Part shown: positions 1 to 8,660 of the stretch, piece by piece
Numbering within the stretch: the first letter of the stretch is position 1
How the letters are laid out: every line of letters begins with the position of its first letter
Source: Halorarum halophilum
GTDB lineage: Archaea > Halobacteriota > Halobacteria > Halobacteriales > Haloferacaceae
Assembly: GCF_013401515.1 (NCBI RefSeq)
Contig: NZ_CP058531.1
Span: forward strand, 122,743-186,742
Direction of reading: 5' to 3'
DNA length: 64,000 bases
Notes under the pieces: generated by a model
Databases searched by the model: none
What the model was told of the DNA's origin: nothing
The model's input: only the letters and a program-made list of their open reading frames with translations
Program-made: the position numbers and the translations under genes

Positions 1-66
1 CAATCTAACGTCCAACGACCGTATCAAGCGCTCGATGGACGAACACCTGCTCAGGAGCATAAATAG
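1..66 (+). pseudogene. DDE integrase-core transposase, C-terminal tail
   Basis: From the first base to a TAG at 64-66 the frame reads NVQRPYQALDGRTPAQEHK, the typical tail of rve/integrase-core transposases (Y-N-x-x-R-P-x-Q-A-L-D-G-x-T-P). The gene begins outside the window, so it cannot be told whether the copy is intact. A related, clearly broken copy of the same tail lies at 26.2-26.4 kb. This suggests the element has been active in this replicon. Confidence 0.6.
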
Positions 67-150
67 ATAGTACTCATATCAGACATGTCTTGAGCCGCTG
101 TATATAGCGTTTACCATGACGTCCGTGTGGTTGTAATGCCCCCAGTGCCG

Positions 151-321
151 TTACGAATAGAGCATCTCAAGCCGAATCTCACTCGTAACGCTCATCACCT
201 GCTGCGGGAGCTCTTCATGAAAGAACTTCCAGCGCAGACGGTGAGCGGGACCGTCAACACTGATTGCACCGAATACTTCGCCATCGACGACATTCGCTGA
301 ACTTACTGATCGTGTGCCATT
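151..321 (-). pseudogene. IclR-family regulator, C-terminal fragment
   Basis: The minus strand encodes the last ~56 residues of an IclR effector-binding domain, with motifs VFGAISVDGP and FHEELPQQVM followed by a short tail and stop. The intact IclR at 27.0-27.8 kb has the matching ILGAVSVSGP and FDEEIPKNV. No helix-turn-helix or upstream effector domain is present. The reading frame runs on into unrelated sequence that is the antisense of the amidohydrolase fragment at 325-906, so two truncated genes abut head to head here. Confidence 0.7.
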
Positions 322-324
322 CAG

Positions 325-906
325 TTGCTCTTCGTCGTTCTGCGCGTATCCTTGATTACGAATCTGCTCCGTAGCTCGCTCGCATACTGGCCACAGCACT
401 CCCACATCGGCGATGAGATGATGACGTGGACCGAAGTCCTTGGCTTCGATTGGCCCATCCATGCCATGGTGAACGTAGGCAATATGATCATGCGAGGCGT
501 GTTCGACAAGTGCCCTGACCTGAACGTCGTCCTTCAGGAGGCGGGCCACTGGTGGGTCCCGTTCATTCGGTATCGGATGGAGGAGTTCTACGAGATGCAT
601 CCTGATGATATCAAAATCACACCTCGAAAACACGGGACCAATGAGGACTACCTACAGCGGTCGCCCAGCGAGTCCCTTCGGGACAACGTCTACTTGTGTA
701 TACAACCCCTGTCGCTGCCACGTAACTCGGGTGAAGCGAGGAACATGCTCGAGATGAGCCTTGCCGACGAGATGTTCATCTACTCCAGCGACTGGCCGCA
801 TCAGACGCTAGACCCGCCCACGTGGTTCTACACGTCACGTGCATTCGACGACGAACTGCGTCAGTCGATCCTGTCGAAAAATGCCGAAGAAATCCTGCGT
901 CTCTAA
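325..906 (+). pseudogene. Amidohydrolase (PF04909-type), C-terminal part
   Basis: From about base 382 the frame matches the C-terminal half of amidohydrolase-2 family metal-dependent hydrolases: HSHIGDEMMTW, GVFDKCPDLNVVLQEAGH and the terminal YSSDWPHQTLDPPTWF block. The N-terminal metal-binding half is missing and the first ~19 codons look unrelated. The break coincides with the IclR fragment on the other strand, pointing to a deletion or recombination joint near 320-380. The following Rieske gene starts 9 bases after the stop, so the two were probably co-transcribed originally. Confidence 0.75.
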
Positions 907-915
907 GGACCACAG

Positions 916-1293
916 ATGAGCACAGAACACGAAATAGGAGACGACTACACGAAGGTCGCATCTTTCACAGATATCCCGCGTGGAAGCGGTATCGGCGTGA
1001 ACGTGAACGGCATCGAGATTGCGGTCTTCAACGCGGACGGGGAGCTCCTTGCCATCTCGAACCGCTGTCCCCATCAGAATGCTCCGCTGTACAAGGCTGG
1101 GGACGAGAAAATCAACGCCGAACACACCTGGACGGACACTCGCGGAGGGGTGAACGAGGAGGAAGCCACCGTAAGTTGCCCGTGGCATCTCTGGGAAATG
1201 GACCTCGAAACAGGGAAACATGAAGTATCCGGGAAGTGCATTGGAACGTTCGATGTTGAAATCTCGGATGGCGATGTGTACGTCCAAGTCTGA
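916..1293 (+). CDS. Rieske [2Fe-2S] ferredoxin-like protein
   Basis: 125 residues carrying both Rieske cluster motifs: C-P-H-Q-N-A-P-L near residue 52 and C-P-W-H-L-W near residue 92. Each supplies one Cys and one His to the [2Fe-2S] centre. An insertion between the motifs (TWTDTRGG region) is longer than in bacterial NirD-like ferredoxins. It would pass electrons to an oxygenase or similar enzyme. It starts 9 bases after the amidohydrolase stop, so it was likely the second gene of a catabolic operon that is now truncated. No membrane segment or Tat signal is seen, so it should be cytoplasmic. The partner is not identifiable here. Confidence 0.85.
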   Translation: MSTEHEIGDDYTKVASFTDIPRGSGIGVNVNGIEIAVFNADGELLAISNRCPHQNAPLYKAGDEKINAEHTWTDTRGGVNEEEATVSCPWHLWEMDLETGKHEVSGKCIGTFDVEISDGDVYVQV

Positions 1294-1578
1294 CCCTCTG
1301 AACGACCCCCGTCGTTCAACTCCCTGTTCGCGATGGGTACCCGGCGACTGATCTCAGCCTCCGGTTTACCATCAACGTGACCGTCGAGCCTGAGCTCGGG
1401 GACGTGTCCATGGGAAACGGAGTACTGGCGCATCTCGTAAAGACATAGCTGAAAAGTACAACCGGTGAACAATTATATATGACTAATCTATGGCTTTTAT
1501 GCTCCACCATCGAGTATTTGATATTTAGAATCTCGGAAACACAGTCGTGTTTCTCCAGGCGGACTAGGGCGAATACGG

Positions 1579-2555
1579 CTACTTCATTGCGACTGGTGCC
1601 CCGCGGTCAGCACTCTCAGAGAGGGCGTCGATCACGCGCATGTTCGCGATCGCCTCGGCAATGTCCGTCCGTGGGGGATCACCTGTTTCGATACAACGGG
1701 TGAAGTGGTCTAGCTCCAGGCGGTAGTGGTCGACCAGATCGAATGTCTCCACCTTGTGTCGGCCGTTTAGCTGATACTCGAGCTCTGTCAGTTCGTCGAC
1801 TGGCGTATCGAACGCGTCGGCGACCTCAAGCCACCCGTTCGAGCCTTCGACGCGATAGCGCTGGACCAGTGGCGTGTCGAATCTCGATTCGATCGTCGCC
1901 GTCGCTCCGTCGTCGTACTCGAGGATACCGGTGAATGCCGTGTCGACGCTAGTATCCAGTGGATCAGACATATGTGTCTAGACGCGATCCGGCTCGCCGA
2001 GGAACTGCCGTGCAGCCGAGACGGAGTAACACCCCACGTCCATCAGGCTTCCCCGGCGAGATCCGGATTAAGGCGGACGTTCTCCGGGTCGTCGTAGAGC
2101 GGGAACTTGAACGATGCAGTGACCGACCGAACGTCGTCGAGCGCCTCCTGTGCGAGTTCGATCGCGCGCTCGGTTCGAGGGTGGTACCGATACATGAACG
2201 CCTCCATGAGGGTGACGTCCCACTCCTCACAGTACGCGGCAACCTCGCGGGCATCGTCGGTATCGACCGCGAGCGGCTTCTCGCAGAGGACATCCAGTCC
2301 GGCGTCGGCCGCCTTCTTCGTCCATTCGGCGTGGAGTGCGTTTGGAACGGGGATGTGCACCACGTCGATCCCAGAGTCCGCTAGGAGAGCCTCGTAGTCC
2401 CCGTAGCTCCGGGGAACGGAGAACTCCTCGGCCAGCGCCGATGCCCGGTCCGCGTCACGCGAGGCGATCGCACCGAGTCGGTGCTCGCTCGCGCGACTCG
2501 CGGGCATCACCGACTTCCGGGCGATTCCTGCCGTCCCGAGAATGCCGAACTTCAG
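1579..2555 (-). pseudogene. Gfo/Idh/MocA-family oxidoreductase, disrupted
   Basis: An almost full-length NAD(P)-dependent sugar dehydrogenase of the Gfo/Idh/MocA family in pieces. The N-terminal Rossmann start is KFGILGTAGIARKSV and the EKP motif is in LCEKPLAVD. Near 2045 the frame breaks: after NPDLAGEA the sequence continues one frame over as SLMDVGCYSVSAARQFLGEPDRV. A TAG at about 1979-1981 then interrupts before MSDPLDTSVDTAF and the rest of the C-terminal domain. No good in-frame ATG precedes the Rossmann start. With one frameshift, one nonsense codon and a poor start it is judged inactive. Confidence 0.85.
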
Positions 2556-2772
2556 ACTGGCGAGAGATGCGCACGCCCATAGAAGGGCCAGCGATTCCGC
2601 CTGGTGGGACACTCGACTCGCCGCTGCCGTCCTCTCGTTCTCGACCCTCTTTACCTTCTCATTTTCCTCCGTCGTGACTCCGTCCGCCTCCGATTTCGCT
2701 TCGGCCGGATGCGCGACGGTCGTCACTGGGTCTGGAGACTACGTAGGCGTCGACACCGAGAACACGGAATGG

Positions 2773-3693
2773 TCAGTCCACGAGTTCTCGATAGCGCTTT
2801 CGAATCGTGAGCGGCGTCACGTCAGCCACGTCAGCGAGTTCGGTCTGCGTAATCTGTTCACCGACTTCCTGCCCGGCCAAGTACACACAGGCCGCTGCGA
2901 CCCCCTTCGGATTCCGCCCGTTCATAAGCCCCTCAGCGTCCGCACACTGGAGTAGGTCTCGGGCCCGACGTTCGATGTCGTCGGAGGCATCGACGGCGGA
3001 CGTGAGTCGTGGAACGAACTCACGAGGACGACGTGGCCCTGCTTCAAGGCCAAGTTCCTGGTTCAGCACTCGATAGCCGAGCTTCACCTTCGACTCGTCG
3101 CACCGTGCCACCTCGGCAACCTCGCCGAGTGTTCGCGTGTAGCCATCACATCGACACGCCGCGTACAAGCATCCAGCAGCGATCGTTTCGATCGCCCGGC
3201 CACGGATCAGGTTCTCCTTCATCGCCTCCCGGTAGATTGCCGCGCTGCGTTCCGCCACTGATTTGGGAAGCTCAAGCGAGCTCGCCATTCGCCGGAGTTC
3301 CGAACAGGCGAGGGCGAGGTTCTGCTCTGCTGTCGACCGAAATCGGCCCCGATCGTGCTCGCGACGTAGCCGGCCGAGCTGTGCTCGCTTGCGCCCTGGT
3401 AGGATCGACCCCGTCCCGTCTCGTATTCGGCCAATTTCGGTTGAAAGACCGCGATCATGTCTTGCTGCGGTGAGCGGTGCGCCAACCCGGCTGGAATTGT
3501 CGTCATCATCGTCGAACGAACGCCACTCCGGCCCCCTGTCGAGCCGCTGCTCGGTGACGACGAGCCCACACTCGGTACACCGCCGCTCACCCGCGTCTGC
3601 AATGACGGTGCTACTGCACTCCGGACAGGTCGCGGAGAGCTGCTTATCGGACTGTTCGTCGAACCCGGTTTCGTAGACGTCTCTCAAAGCCAT
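2773..3693 (-). CDS. tfb: Transcription initiation factor TFIIB homologue (TFB)
   Basis: 306 residues with complete TFB architecture. A zinc ribbon has cysteines at 23, 26, 39 and 42. The B-reader/linker region contains DRGPEWRSF and the usual GAPLT and STEIG segments. Two cyclin-like repeats follow (about 115-200 and 210-300), ending in the recognition helix PLTIRKRYREL. It recruits RNA polymerase to TBP-bound promoters and contacts the BRE. Haloarchaea carry several TFBs, some on plasmids, with different promoter sets; this is one of those extra copies by location. A G+C-rich stem-loop of the family described at 50-61 kb lies about 29 bases upstream of the ATG. Confidence 0.95.
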   Translation of the reverse strand: MALRDVYETGFDEQSDKQLSATCPECSSTVIADAGERRCTECGLVVTEQRLDRGPEWRSFDDDDDNSSRVGAPLTAARHDRGLSTEIGRIRDGTGSILPGRKRAQLGRLRREHDRGRFRSTAEQNLALACSELRRMASSLELPKSVAERSAAIYREAMKENLIRGRAIETIAAGCLYAACRCDGYTRTLGEVAEVARCDESKVKLGYRVLNQELGLEAGPRRPREFVPRLTSAVDASDDIERRARDLLQCADAEGLMNGRNPKGVAAACVYLAGQEVGEQITQTELADVADVTPLTIRKRYRELVD

Positions 3694-3721
3694 CGTTGAT
3701 CATGCAGGGCCAGTCACGGCT

Positions 3722-3741
3722 GCCCCGCACCCTTCAGGGGC
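3722..3741 (-). promoter_or_regulatory. Leader stem-loop upstream of tfb
   Basis: In gene orientation: GTTTTGTTG, then stem GCCCC, loop TGAAGGGTGC, stem GGGGC, ending about 29 bases before the tfb ATG. The loop is nearly identical to those upstream of several genes at 50-61 kb while the stem differs. Could be an RNA leader or a DNA protein-binding site. Confidence 0.55.
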
Positions 3742-3750
3742 CAACAAAAC

Positions 3751-4249
3751 CCATGGCGGGTGCTACATGCCCGTTCAGCCGTGGTCACGCATGTGGGAAC
3801 GATCGACTAGCGAAGGCCACGTCGAACTCGCAATTCGCCTATCTACACCCTCACCCTCGAATCTACATGGTCATGGACGCTGTGTACACATTCCAGAGGA
3901 CTAGGATAACTACGGCTGTAAACGATTCACTGATGGCGAATGACGGTGGCGGCGACGTGAGGGTGGTCAAAAGATGAGCTTCAGCCTGCGGGCAAACCCA
4001 ACCAGTTGGCGTTTAGGTACGGAAGGGCTGAACGACCGCTCTGAGCGTCCAACTAAGTGAACCGTTGAGGGAATAGCATCGAGCACTTCTCAGATGAATC
4101 ATCACAAGCATGCAGCAGGAGTGTTCACTGGTCAGCACATGGTGTCAATTCCACCGTACCGCTGTGTAGCTGTGCTCTGTTTCCTGTCACAGCGACCACC
4201 GTGAATATCGTACATCATTGTTAATAGCGTTTTCGTAATAACACCTTAG
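3751..4249. other. Intergenic, no gene recognised
   Basis: About 500 bases between the divergent tfb leader and the small winged-helix gene. A 93-codon open frame at 3696-3977 has no recognisable domain and crosses the tfb leader element, so I do not call it. A TATA-like stretch (gttaatagcg) lies just before the next gene. Confidence 0.4.
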
Positions 4250-4273
4250 ATGATTGCCCATCAATATCTGAGC

Positions 4274-4675
4274 ATGGCGTCTGTCCGATTCAACGATGAA
4301 CCCAGTGTTAGTGACAACTGGGATCGTGTTTTTCGAGCCCTTGCAGCGGAACCCCGCCGCCAAGTGATCGGCTCACTGGTAGACGCGCCAGCTGACCAGG
4401 CAATAATCCTCCCGGAGAGTGCGGAATCTGTCCACATCCAGAGCTCACCAGAGGACCTCCGGGTCGACCTGTATCATTCCCATCTGCCACTGTTAGCAGA
4501 GTTGGAGTTCGTCGACTGGGATACCGATCCGCTCGTTGCAGTCCGTGGCCCAAAATTCGGTGAAGTTGCCGCAGTGTTCCATGCAGTACACTCGTCCGTG
4601 AGCGACCTTCCCGATTCGTTAGTCGACGGGTGTCACCGGCTCGAGCAAGAACGATCAGCTGGGGCTGGCGGGTAA
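4274..4675 (+). CDS. Small winged-helix protein, DUF7344-like
   Basis: 133 residues from the ATG at 4274; an upstream in-frame ATG at 4250 is less likely because the conserved part begins after it. The segment VFRALAAEPRRQVIGSLVD is the first helix of the haloarchaeal wHTH family often labelled DUF7344, followed by DLYHSHLPLLAELEFVDWD and a short beta wing. Two relatives occur here (9762-10100 minus and 16568-16882 plus). Such proteins are usually taken as DNA-binding regulators; the target is unknown. Confidence 0.75.
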   Translation: MASVRFNDEPSVSDNWDRVFRALAAEPRRQVIGSLVDAPADQAIILPESAESVHIQSSPEDLRVDLYHSHLPLLAELEFVDWDTDPLVAVRGPKFGEVAAVFHAVHSSVSDLPDSLVDGCHRLEQERSAGAGG

Positions 4676-4777
4676 CTCGCCCGACGAGTAGCGATCGGAG
4701 GGAATTTACGGAATTGGAGGTCTGTCAGTACATCGAATAGTTAGTCGACCGTACGACGAACCCTACCGGAGACGGGA

Positions 4778-4993
4778 CTATACGGTGTCAAGTGACTCCG
4801 ACCGTGCTTCGACTAAAATGGAGTCATGATCGTCGACGGTGACGAGAGAGTTGCTGTACTCGAACGAGACCTGACCAGACTGACGTGCCGTGTTCTTCTC
4901 CCAGGATTCAATAAGGTTGTCCAGTGCATCTGGGTCAAGCGTCTCGTACAGTGGCGGCAGTGACTCAGGGGAACAGTGTTCGGTTGCACTCAC
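4778..4993 (-). CDS. HalOD1-domain protein, possibly start-less
   Basis: The frame encodes PPLYETLDPDALDNLIESW and the FEYSNSLVTV strand of the HalOD1 output domain (PF18545). The called start is a GTG, which cuts the domain short. The same frame continues upstream with ELSPDESVSIAIIEVVSA, the expected first helix, back to a TGA near 5108 with no ATG or GTG between. Either a non-standard start is used or the gene has lost its 5' end. HalOD1 domains are common in small haloarchaeal signalling proteins; function unknown. Confidence 0.6.
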   Translation of the reverse strand: MSATEHCSPESLPPLYETLDPDALDNLIESWEKNTARQSGQVSFEYSNSLVTVDDHDSILVEARSESLDTV

Positions 4994-5380
4994 TACCTCG
5001 ATGATGGCGATGCTGACAGATTCATCTGGACTGAGTTCGTATTCTTCGCCGAGAGAAGGTGAGGAAGTCGGATAAACAACCGGATTTCTGTGTTCGATTG
5101 ATGATCACTGTGTAGGATGGAGTCGCAGGTCGACGGAACGACTGAGCGGAGACCGCCGTCAGGTTCTAGCGGTTGCTCGAACTGGTCCGTCATCTGTGTA
5201 CCAGCCGGTGTTGAACCCAGCCCCATCGAGGAACTCCACTGCTCGTCCTATGAGGAATGTGAATTGGCGAAGCAACGCTGTGGCGGGTACGGTACTCCAG
5301 CCACCGTACTTGGCTTACGAGTTTGGGACGCGACAACGGCCAGAGAGAACGCAGTTCCAGCACGGGAAATCGTCGGTCAG

Positions 5381-5806
5381 TTAGTCGCACTCGCACGGGT
5401 ACTCTTCGTCGGCTTCATCGCCGTCTTCGCGCTCACCTCGTGCACCAGCTGTCTGGGTGATGGCCTTCGCTGAGAGGTCCTCCTCCTCGGGGAGCGGTGG
5501 GTTCGACGTCCCTGAGCCGTCCGCGGCGAGCTGCGCGTGGATGGCCGTCTCGAGGACTGGCGGTCTGATCGCGACCGCGACGCGGTGTTTGCAGGCCCCC
5601 TCGGAGGCTGCGTCAGCGGGACAGTCGCAGTGGGCCGGAAGGCCGTCGCTCACGGTGACCCAATACTCGTGGTTCTCTGGGTCGGGGTGGCTTCCGTTCC
5701 GGACAAGGAGTGCGCTGCCGTGGAGCTCGAACTCGAATGCCTCATACTGCGCCCGTTTCAGGACGCGCGACGGTACCTCTAGTCGAGTAAGTGGATGTGT
5801 TGGCAT
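5381..5806 (-). CDS. SWIM zinc-finger protein
   Basis: 141 residues from ATG 5806 (a second in-frame ATG lies two codons upstream at 5812). The core carries the SWIM motif C-D-C-P-x8-C-K-H (CDCPADAASEGACKH) after a strand reading HEYWVTVSDGLPA. SWIM fingers bind DNA or proteins. The C-terminal third is acidic and low in complexity. N-terminal VLKRAQYEAFEFEL is typical of haloarchaeal plasmid-encoded SWIM proteins. A leader stem-loop of the window-wide family lies about 26 bases upstream of the start, linking this gene to the 50-61 kb module. Confidence 0.85.
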   Translation of the reverse strand: MPTHPLTRLEVPSRVLKRAQYEAFEFELHGSALLVRNGSHPDPENHEYWVTVSDGLPAHCDCPADAASEGACKHRVAVAIRPPVLETAIHAQLAADGSGTSNPPLPEEEDLSAKAITQTAGARGEREDGDEADEEYPCECD

Positions 5807-5831
5807 GAACATCAGCAAGGGAGAGTGGCTC

Positions 5832-5851
5832 ACCCCGCACCCCTCAGGGGT
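5832..5851 (-). promoter_or_regulatory. Leader stem-loop upstream of SWIM gene
   Basis: In gene orientation: GTTTGTCA, stem ACCCC, loop TGAGGGGTGC, stem GGGGT, about 26 bases before the SWIM start. The loop is identical to the copy at 52890-52911. Confidence 0.6.
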
Positions 5852-5857
5852 TGACAA

Positions 5858-6238
5858 ACACGCTGTTCTGACGCTCCAGCAACTTTGTTGAGTTACGCGG
5901 ACTCTACTCAGGACGGGTCAGAAACGCCCCTCAACCGGCAAATTGAAGATCGACAAGTATCGGGACAACGGGAAAAGCACGCAGGAACTCCTCTCCCTCA
6001 TTACGGCGGAGGGGGATTTTAGATATACAATGTACAGCGAGCAGCTGACATATGTACGCTGCATTCCGCCTGGTACTCCCATATGCGACCGATAGACTCC
6101 CCACGTGAACCCTCGGTGTCACGACCCCGAGTTCGTTGGGAACGTACCCACGGAGAACTGCGCTCCCCTAGGTCCCCCGTCTCGCGACGAAAATACTTTC
6201 GACAACCTCATTTTCCCTTCATCTTATAGACCTACTAG
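5858..6238. other. Intergenic, no gene recognised
   Basis: No convincing coding frame. A TATA-like CTTATAGAC lies just before the next ATG. Confidence 0.4.
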
Positions 6239-6508
6239 ATGAGCAATTACCAAACGGTACGGTTACGGAATGGCGCTGAAGTGAGCGTTGGAGATCACTT
6301 ATTGGTTATGAAGGATATCCCATTGAGTGATTTCACTGAAGAACTGGATACGGGGACGACAATGAAGGTGGACCAGCTCACATTTGATGACGAGCGGTTT
6401 GAGACTGGCCTTGTCATCATTTGGACTGAAAATCACGGGTGGATTCACTGTGATCAGCTGGCGAACCTGATGGCTGAAGACCGCATTCTGGTCAGTGTGA
6501 ATAGGTAA
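6239..6508 (+). CDS. Hypothetical protein, 89 aa
   Basis: An acidic 89-residue protein (MSNYQTVRLRNGAEVSVGDH start) rich in predicted beta strand, with no signal peptide or membrane segment. I do not recognise a family. The composition (VRLRNGAEVSVGDHLLVMKD) hints at a small beta-barrel such as an SH3- or KOW-like fold, but this is only suggestive. TATA-like sequence precedes the start closely, consistent with a real leaderless or short-leader gene. Confidence 0.55.
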   Translation: MSNYQTVRLRNGAEVSVGDHLLVMKDIPLSDFTEELDTGTTMKVDQLTFDDERFETGLVIIWTENHGWIHCDQLANLMAEDRILVSVNR

Positions 6509-6740
6509 GACAGATCCTTCTCCTGGCCATTTTCCCTCAATTCATGCTCTTGGGAGCGTAGTGCACTCACCGATGGGACGAATCGAGACTTCCTGGTTTT
6601 TGATTTGAGTGAGGCGAGTGCCTCTCCACGTATTCGCAAGTGCCTCCTCAAGCAGTTGTTCCCTAAGGAAACCTGTATTCCGACTACTTTCTGATGAGCG
6701 GAGTGAAGTACATTTATACAAACTATCTGATTTTGGTTAT

Positions 6741-6748
6741 CTATATAA
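6741..6748 (+). promoter_or_regulatory. TATA box of DoxX gene
   Basis: CTATATAA lies 22 bases before GTG 6763. That spacing would place the transcript start at or next to the GTG, supporting a leaderless message and this start choice. Confidence 0.6.
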
Positions 6749-6762
6749 TTGCGTCCCAATAG

Positions 6763-7302
6763 GTGGAACTCCGGAGTACGGTCGGGGGATTCACGGCGAG
6801 CGGGCGGCTCCACACGCTGAGCGTCTGGTTCATCCTCGCGCTCAAGCTGATGATGGGGCTGGCGTTCTTCCAGAGCGGGCTCGACAAGGTGCTCTCTGGG
6901 AGCTTCAGCGCTGGTGCCTATCTGACGGGGGCCGCCCCGGCGAACGGGAGTCCGGCCGCGGACCTGTTCGTGGCGATGGGGAACACGCCGTGGGTCGTCG
7001 AGTTCGTGAACGTCGCCGTCCCGTGGGGCGAGATACTCATCGGGCTCGGGTTGATCTTCGGCGTCATGACGCGCTTCGCCGCGTTCTGTGGCGCCTTCAT
7101 GATGCTCCTGTTCTATCTCGGGAACTGGGACATCTCGCATGGCTACATCAACGGGGACTTCGCGTACATGCTCGTCTTCCTCTCGGTCGCCGCGTTCGGC
7201 GCCGGGCGGATTCTCGGGTTCGATGCGTACATCGAGCAGTACGAGGTCGATGGGCGACCCCTCGTCGAGCGCTACCCCTGGCTGCGATACGTCCTCGAGT
7301 AA
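6763..7302 (+). CDS. DoxX-family membrane protein
   Basis: 179 residues from a GTG start. Four hydrophobic segments are visible: about 20-40 (VWFILALKLMMGLAFFQSGL), 80-100 (NVAVPWGEILIGLGLIFGV), 102-120 (AAFCGAFMMLLFYLG) and 130-150. The sequence FQSGLDKVLSG and the W-G-E-I motif are DoxX hallmarks. DoxX proteins are linked to terminal-oxidase subunits, thiol stress or membrane redox roles; which applies here cannot be told. The gene stands alone, with a kinase convergent downstream. Confidence 0.85.
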   Translation: MELRSTVGGFTASGRLHTLSVWFILALKLMMGLAFFQSGLDKVLSGSFSAGAYLTGAAPANGSPAADLFVAMGNTPWVVEFVNVAVPWGEILIGLGLIFGVMTRFAAFCGAFMMLLFYLGNWDISHGYINGDFAYMLVFLSVAAFGAGRILGFDAYIEQYEVDGRPLVERYPWLRYVLE

Positions 7303-7622
7303 TCCGGGTTCGTACTACTGGCAGACGAAACCTCGATTGGGCCGAGGCGAAGGCGACTTGTTCGATTTGCTCAGCCCGGACCGGGTCGTTGGAAAGCCAT
7401 CTCGAGGTGATTCTACGCAGTCGGGAGTCGTACCTTCTTACCCAGAAGTTCTTGATCATCCGCACGAGTGACACGGACTCGTATGCCCCACCGCCATATT
7501 CCACCGGCGTGACTGAAGATGAGATCCTGAATTCGTGGGCACCGTGTACGCTGCAACAGGTACGGAAGCCAGCGTGTTCCGGTCGGAGTTGTAGGCACGT
7601 CCGAGCATAGAAAGTCTAAGTG
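7303..7622. other. Intergenic, no gene recognised
   Basis: Lies between the convergent DoxX and kinase genes. The overlapping open frames show no coherent protein character. Confidence 0.4.
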
Positions 7623-8660
7623 TCATGTGACAATTTCAAATCGCGCCCCGCCAGCCGACCCCTTGGTGGCACGAATTGACCAGCCGTGAGCATCGACGAT
7701 CGCTTTGACGATGGCCAGTCCATAGCCGGTCCCCTGCTGGTCGGTCGAAACGCCCATCTCGAACAAGTCACTAACGTCAGTATCTGGAAAGCCAGTCCCC
7801 GAGTCTTCGACGTAGAATCCAGACGAGCCGATTGCGCCGACGCGAACTACGACGTCGGATCCACCGTGTTCGACCGCGTTTCGAAACAGGTTTTCGAACA
7901 CCTGTTTGAGGCGCGTGGCGTCCGCTTCGATCGTCAAATCCCCCTCAACCAGCAACTCGGCGTTCGGTGCCTGGATGTATCCCCAGGCAGTCCGTGCCGC
8001 CGTCTCAAGCCGTACTGGTGAGGTCGTTTCGATGATTTGTCCGTGTCTGGCAAGGGTCAACATGCCCGAGATCAACTCGTCCATGCGGTTCAGTGCTGCA
8101 GCCGACTGTTCGATATGGTCGGTGGGGTCACGAGCCTCCGCTGCGAGTTCGAGGTGTCCCTGAGCGACGGTGAGTGGATTCCGAAGGTCGTGACTGACGA
8201 GACTCGCGAACTCGTCGAGCCGCTCTGTCTGAGCGGAGAGCTGTGTGCGCTGGTCGTGGAGACGATCTGTCTGCGCGCGCCGTTGCGCATAGAGATATCC
8301 GACGATCGCGGACATTGCCATGCCGAACAGAACGGCGTTGAGGTAGCTGATGGCCCGGCTTGAAAAGTCCATTCCGTCCCCTTGCTGGACAGTGACGAGC
8401 CAGAACACGATGAACGCGAACAACCCGGCCCCGATGAGTATCGCCTTGGTGGTCATCCAGATGACAGATGTCGACACGTCTTCGCTGACGAGCCATCCAC
8501 CGAACACACAGATTCCAATGGAGAGGACGAGTGGAAGGAGAATTTGTAGGAACCGAACACTGAGCGATGCGTCGCCACTGAGCAGGACGAGGAGCGTCAC
8601 GATGACGCTGAGCCCACCAGCGAGACTGACTGCGGCACGTTGGAGACGTTCAGGGACCAT
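7623..8660 (-). CDS. Membrane-bound sensor histidine kinase
   Basis: 345 residues. Four N-terminal membrane helices (about 9-29, 37-58, 69-91, 104-125) lead through a short coiled linker into a HisKA domain with the phospho-acceptor histidine in SLVSHDLRNPL. The HATPase domain follows: N box ENLFRNAVEHGG, G1 EDSGTGFP and G2 GTGYGLAIV. There is no separate sensory PAS/GAF domain, so the membrane helices probably sense. No response regulator is adjacent. The kinase core resembles the one at 53.2-55.1 kb (VDAHGWSI versus VDAHGWDI). Function is signal-dependent phosphorylation; the signal is unknown. Confidence 0.93.
   Translation of the reverse strand: MVPERLQRAAVSLAGGLSVIVTLLVLLSGDASLSVRFLQILLPLVLSIGICVFGGWLVSEDVSTSVIWMTTKAILIGAGLFAFIVFWLVTVQQGDGMDFSSRAISYLNAVLFGMAMSAIVGYLYAQRRAQTDRLHDQRTQLSAQTERLDEFASLVSHDLRNPLTVAQGHLELAAEARDPTDHIEQSAAALNRMDELISGMLTLARHGQIIETTSPVRLETAARTAWGYIQAPNAELLVEGDLTIEADATRLKQVFENLFRNAVEHGGSDVVVRVGAIGSSGFYVEDSGTGFPDTDVSDLFEMGVSTDQQGTGYGLAIVKAIVDAHGWSIRATKGSAGGARFEIVT

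Noticed and set aside
1300..1460. Possible C-terminal coding fragment (reads DLSLRFTINVTVEPELGDVS)
   Set aside because: Protein-like in one frame but no family recognised and no start; too weak to call.
3696..3977. 93-codon plus-strand frame upstream of tfb
   Set aside because: Crosses the tfb leader stem-loop and has no domain or halophile-like composition.
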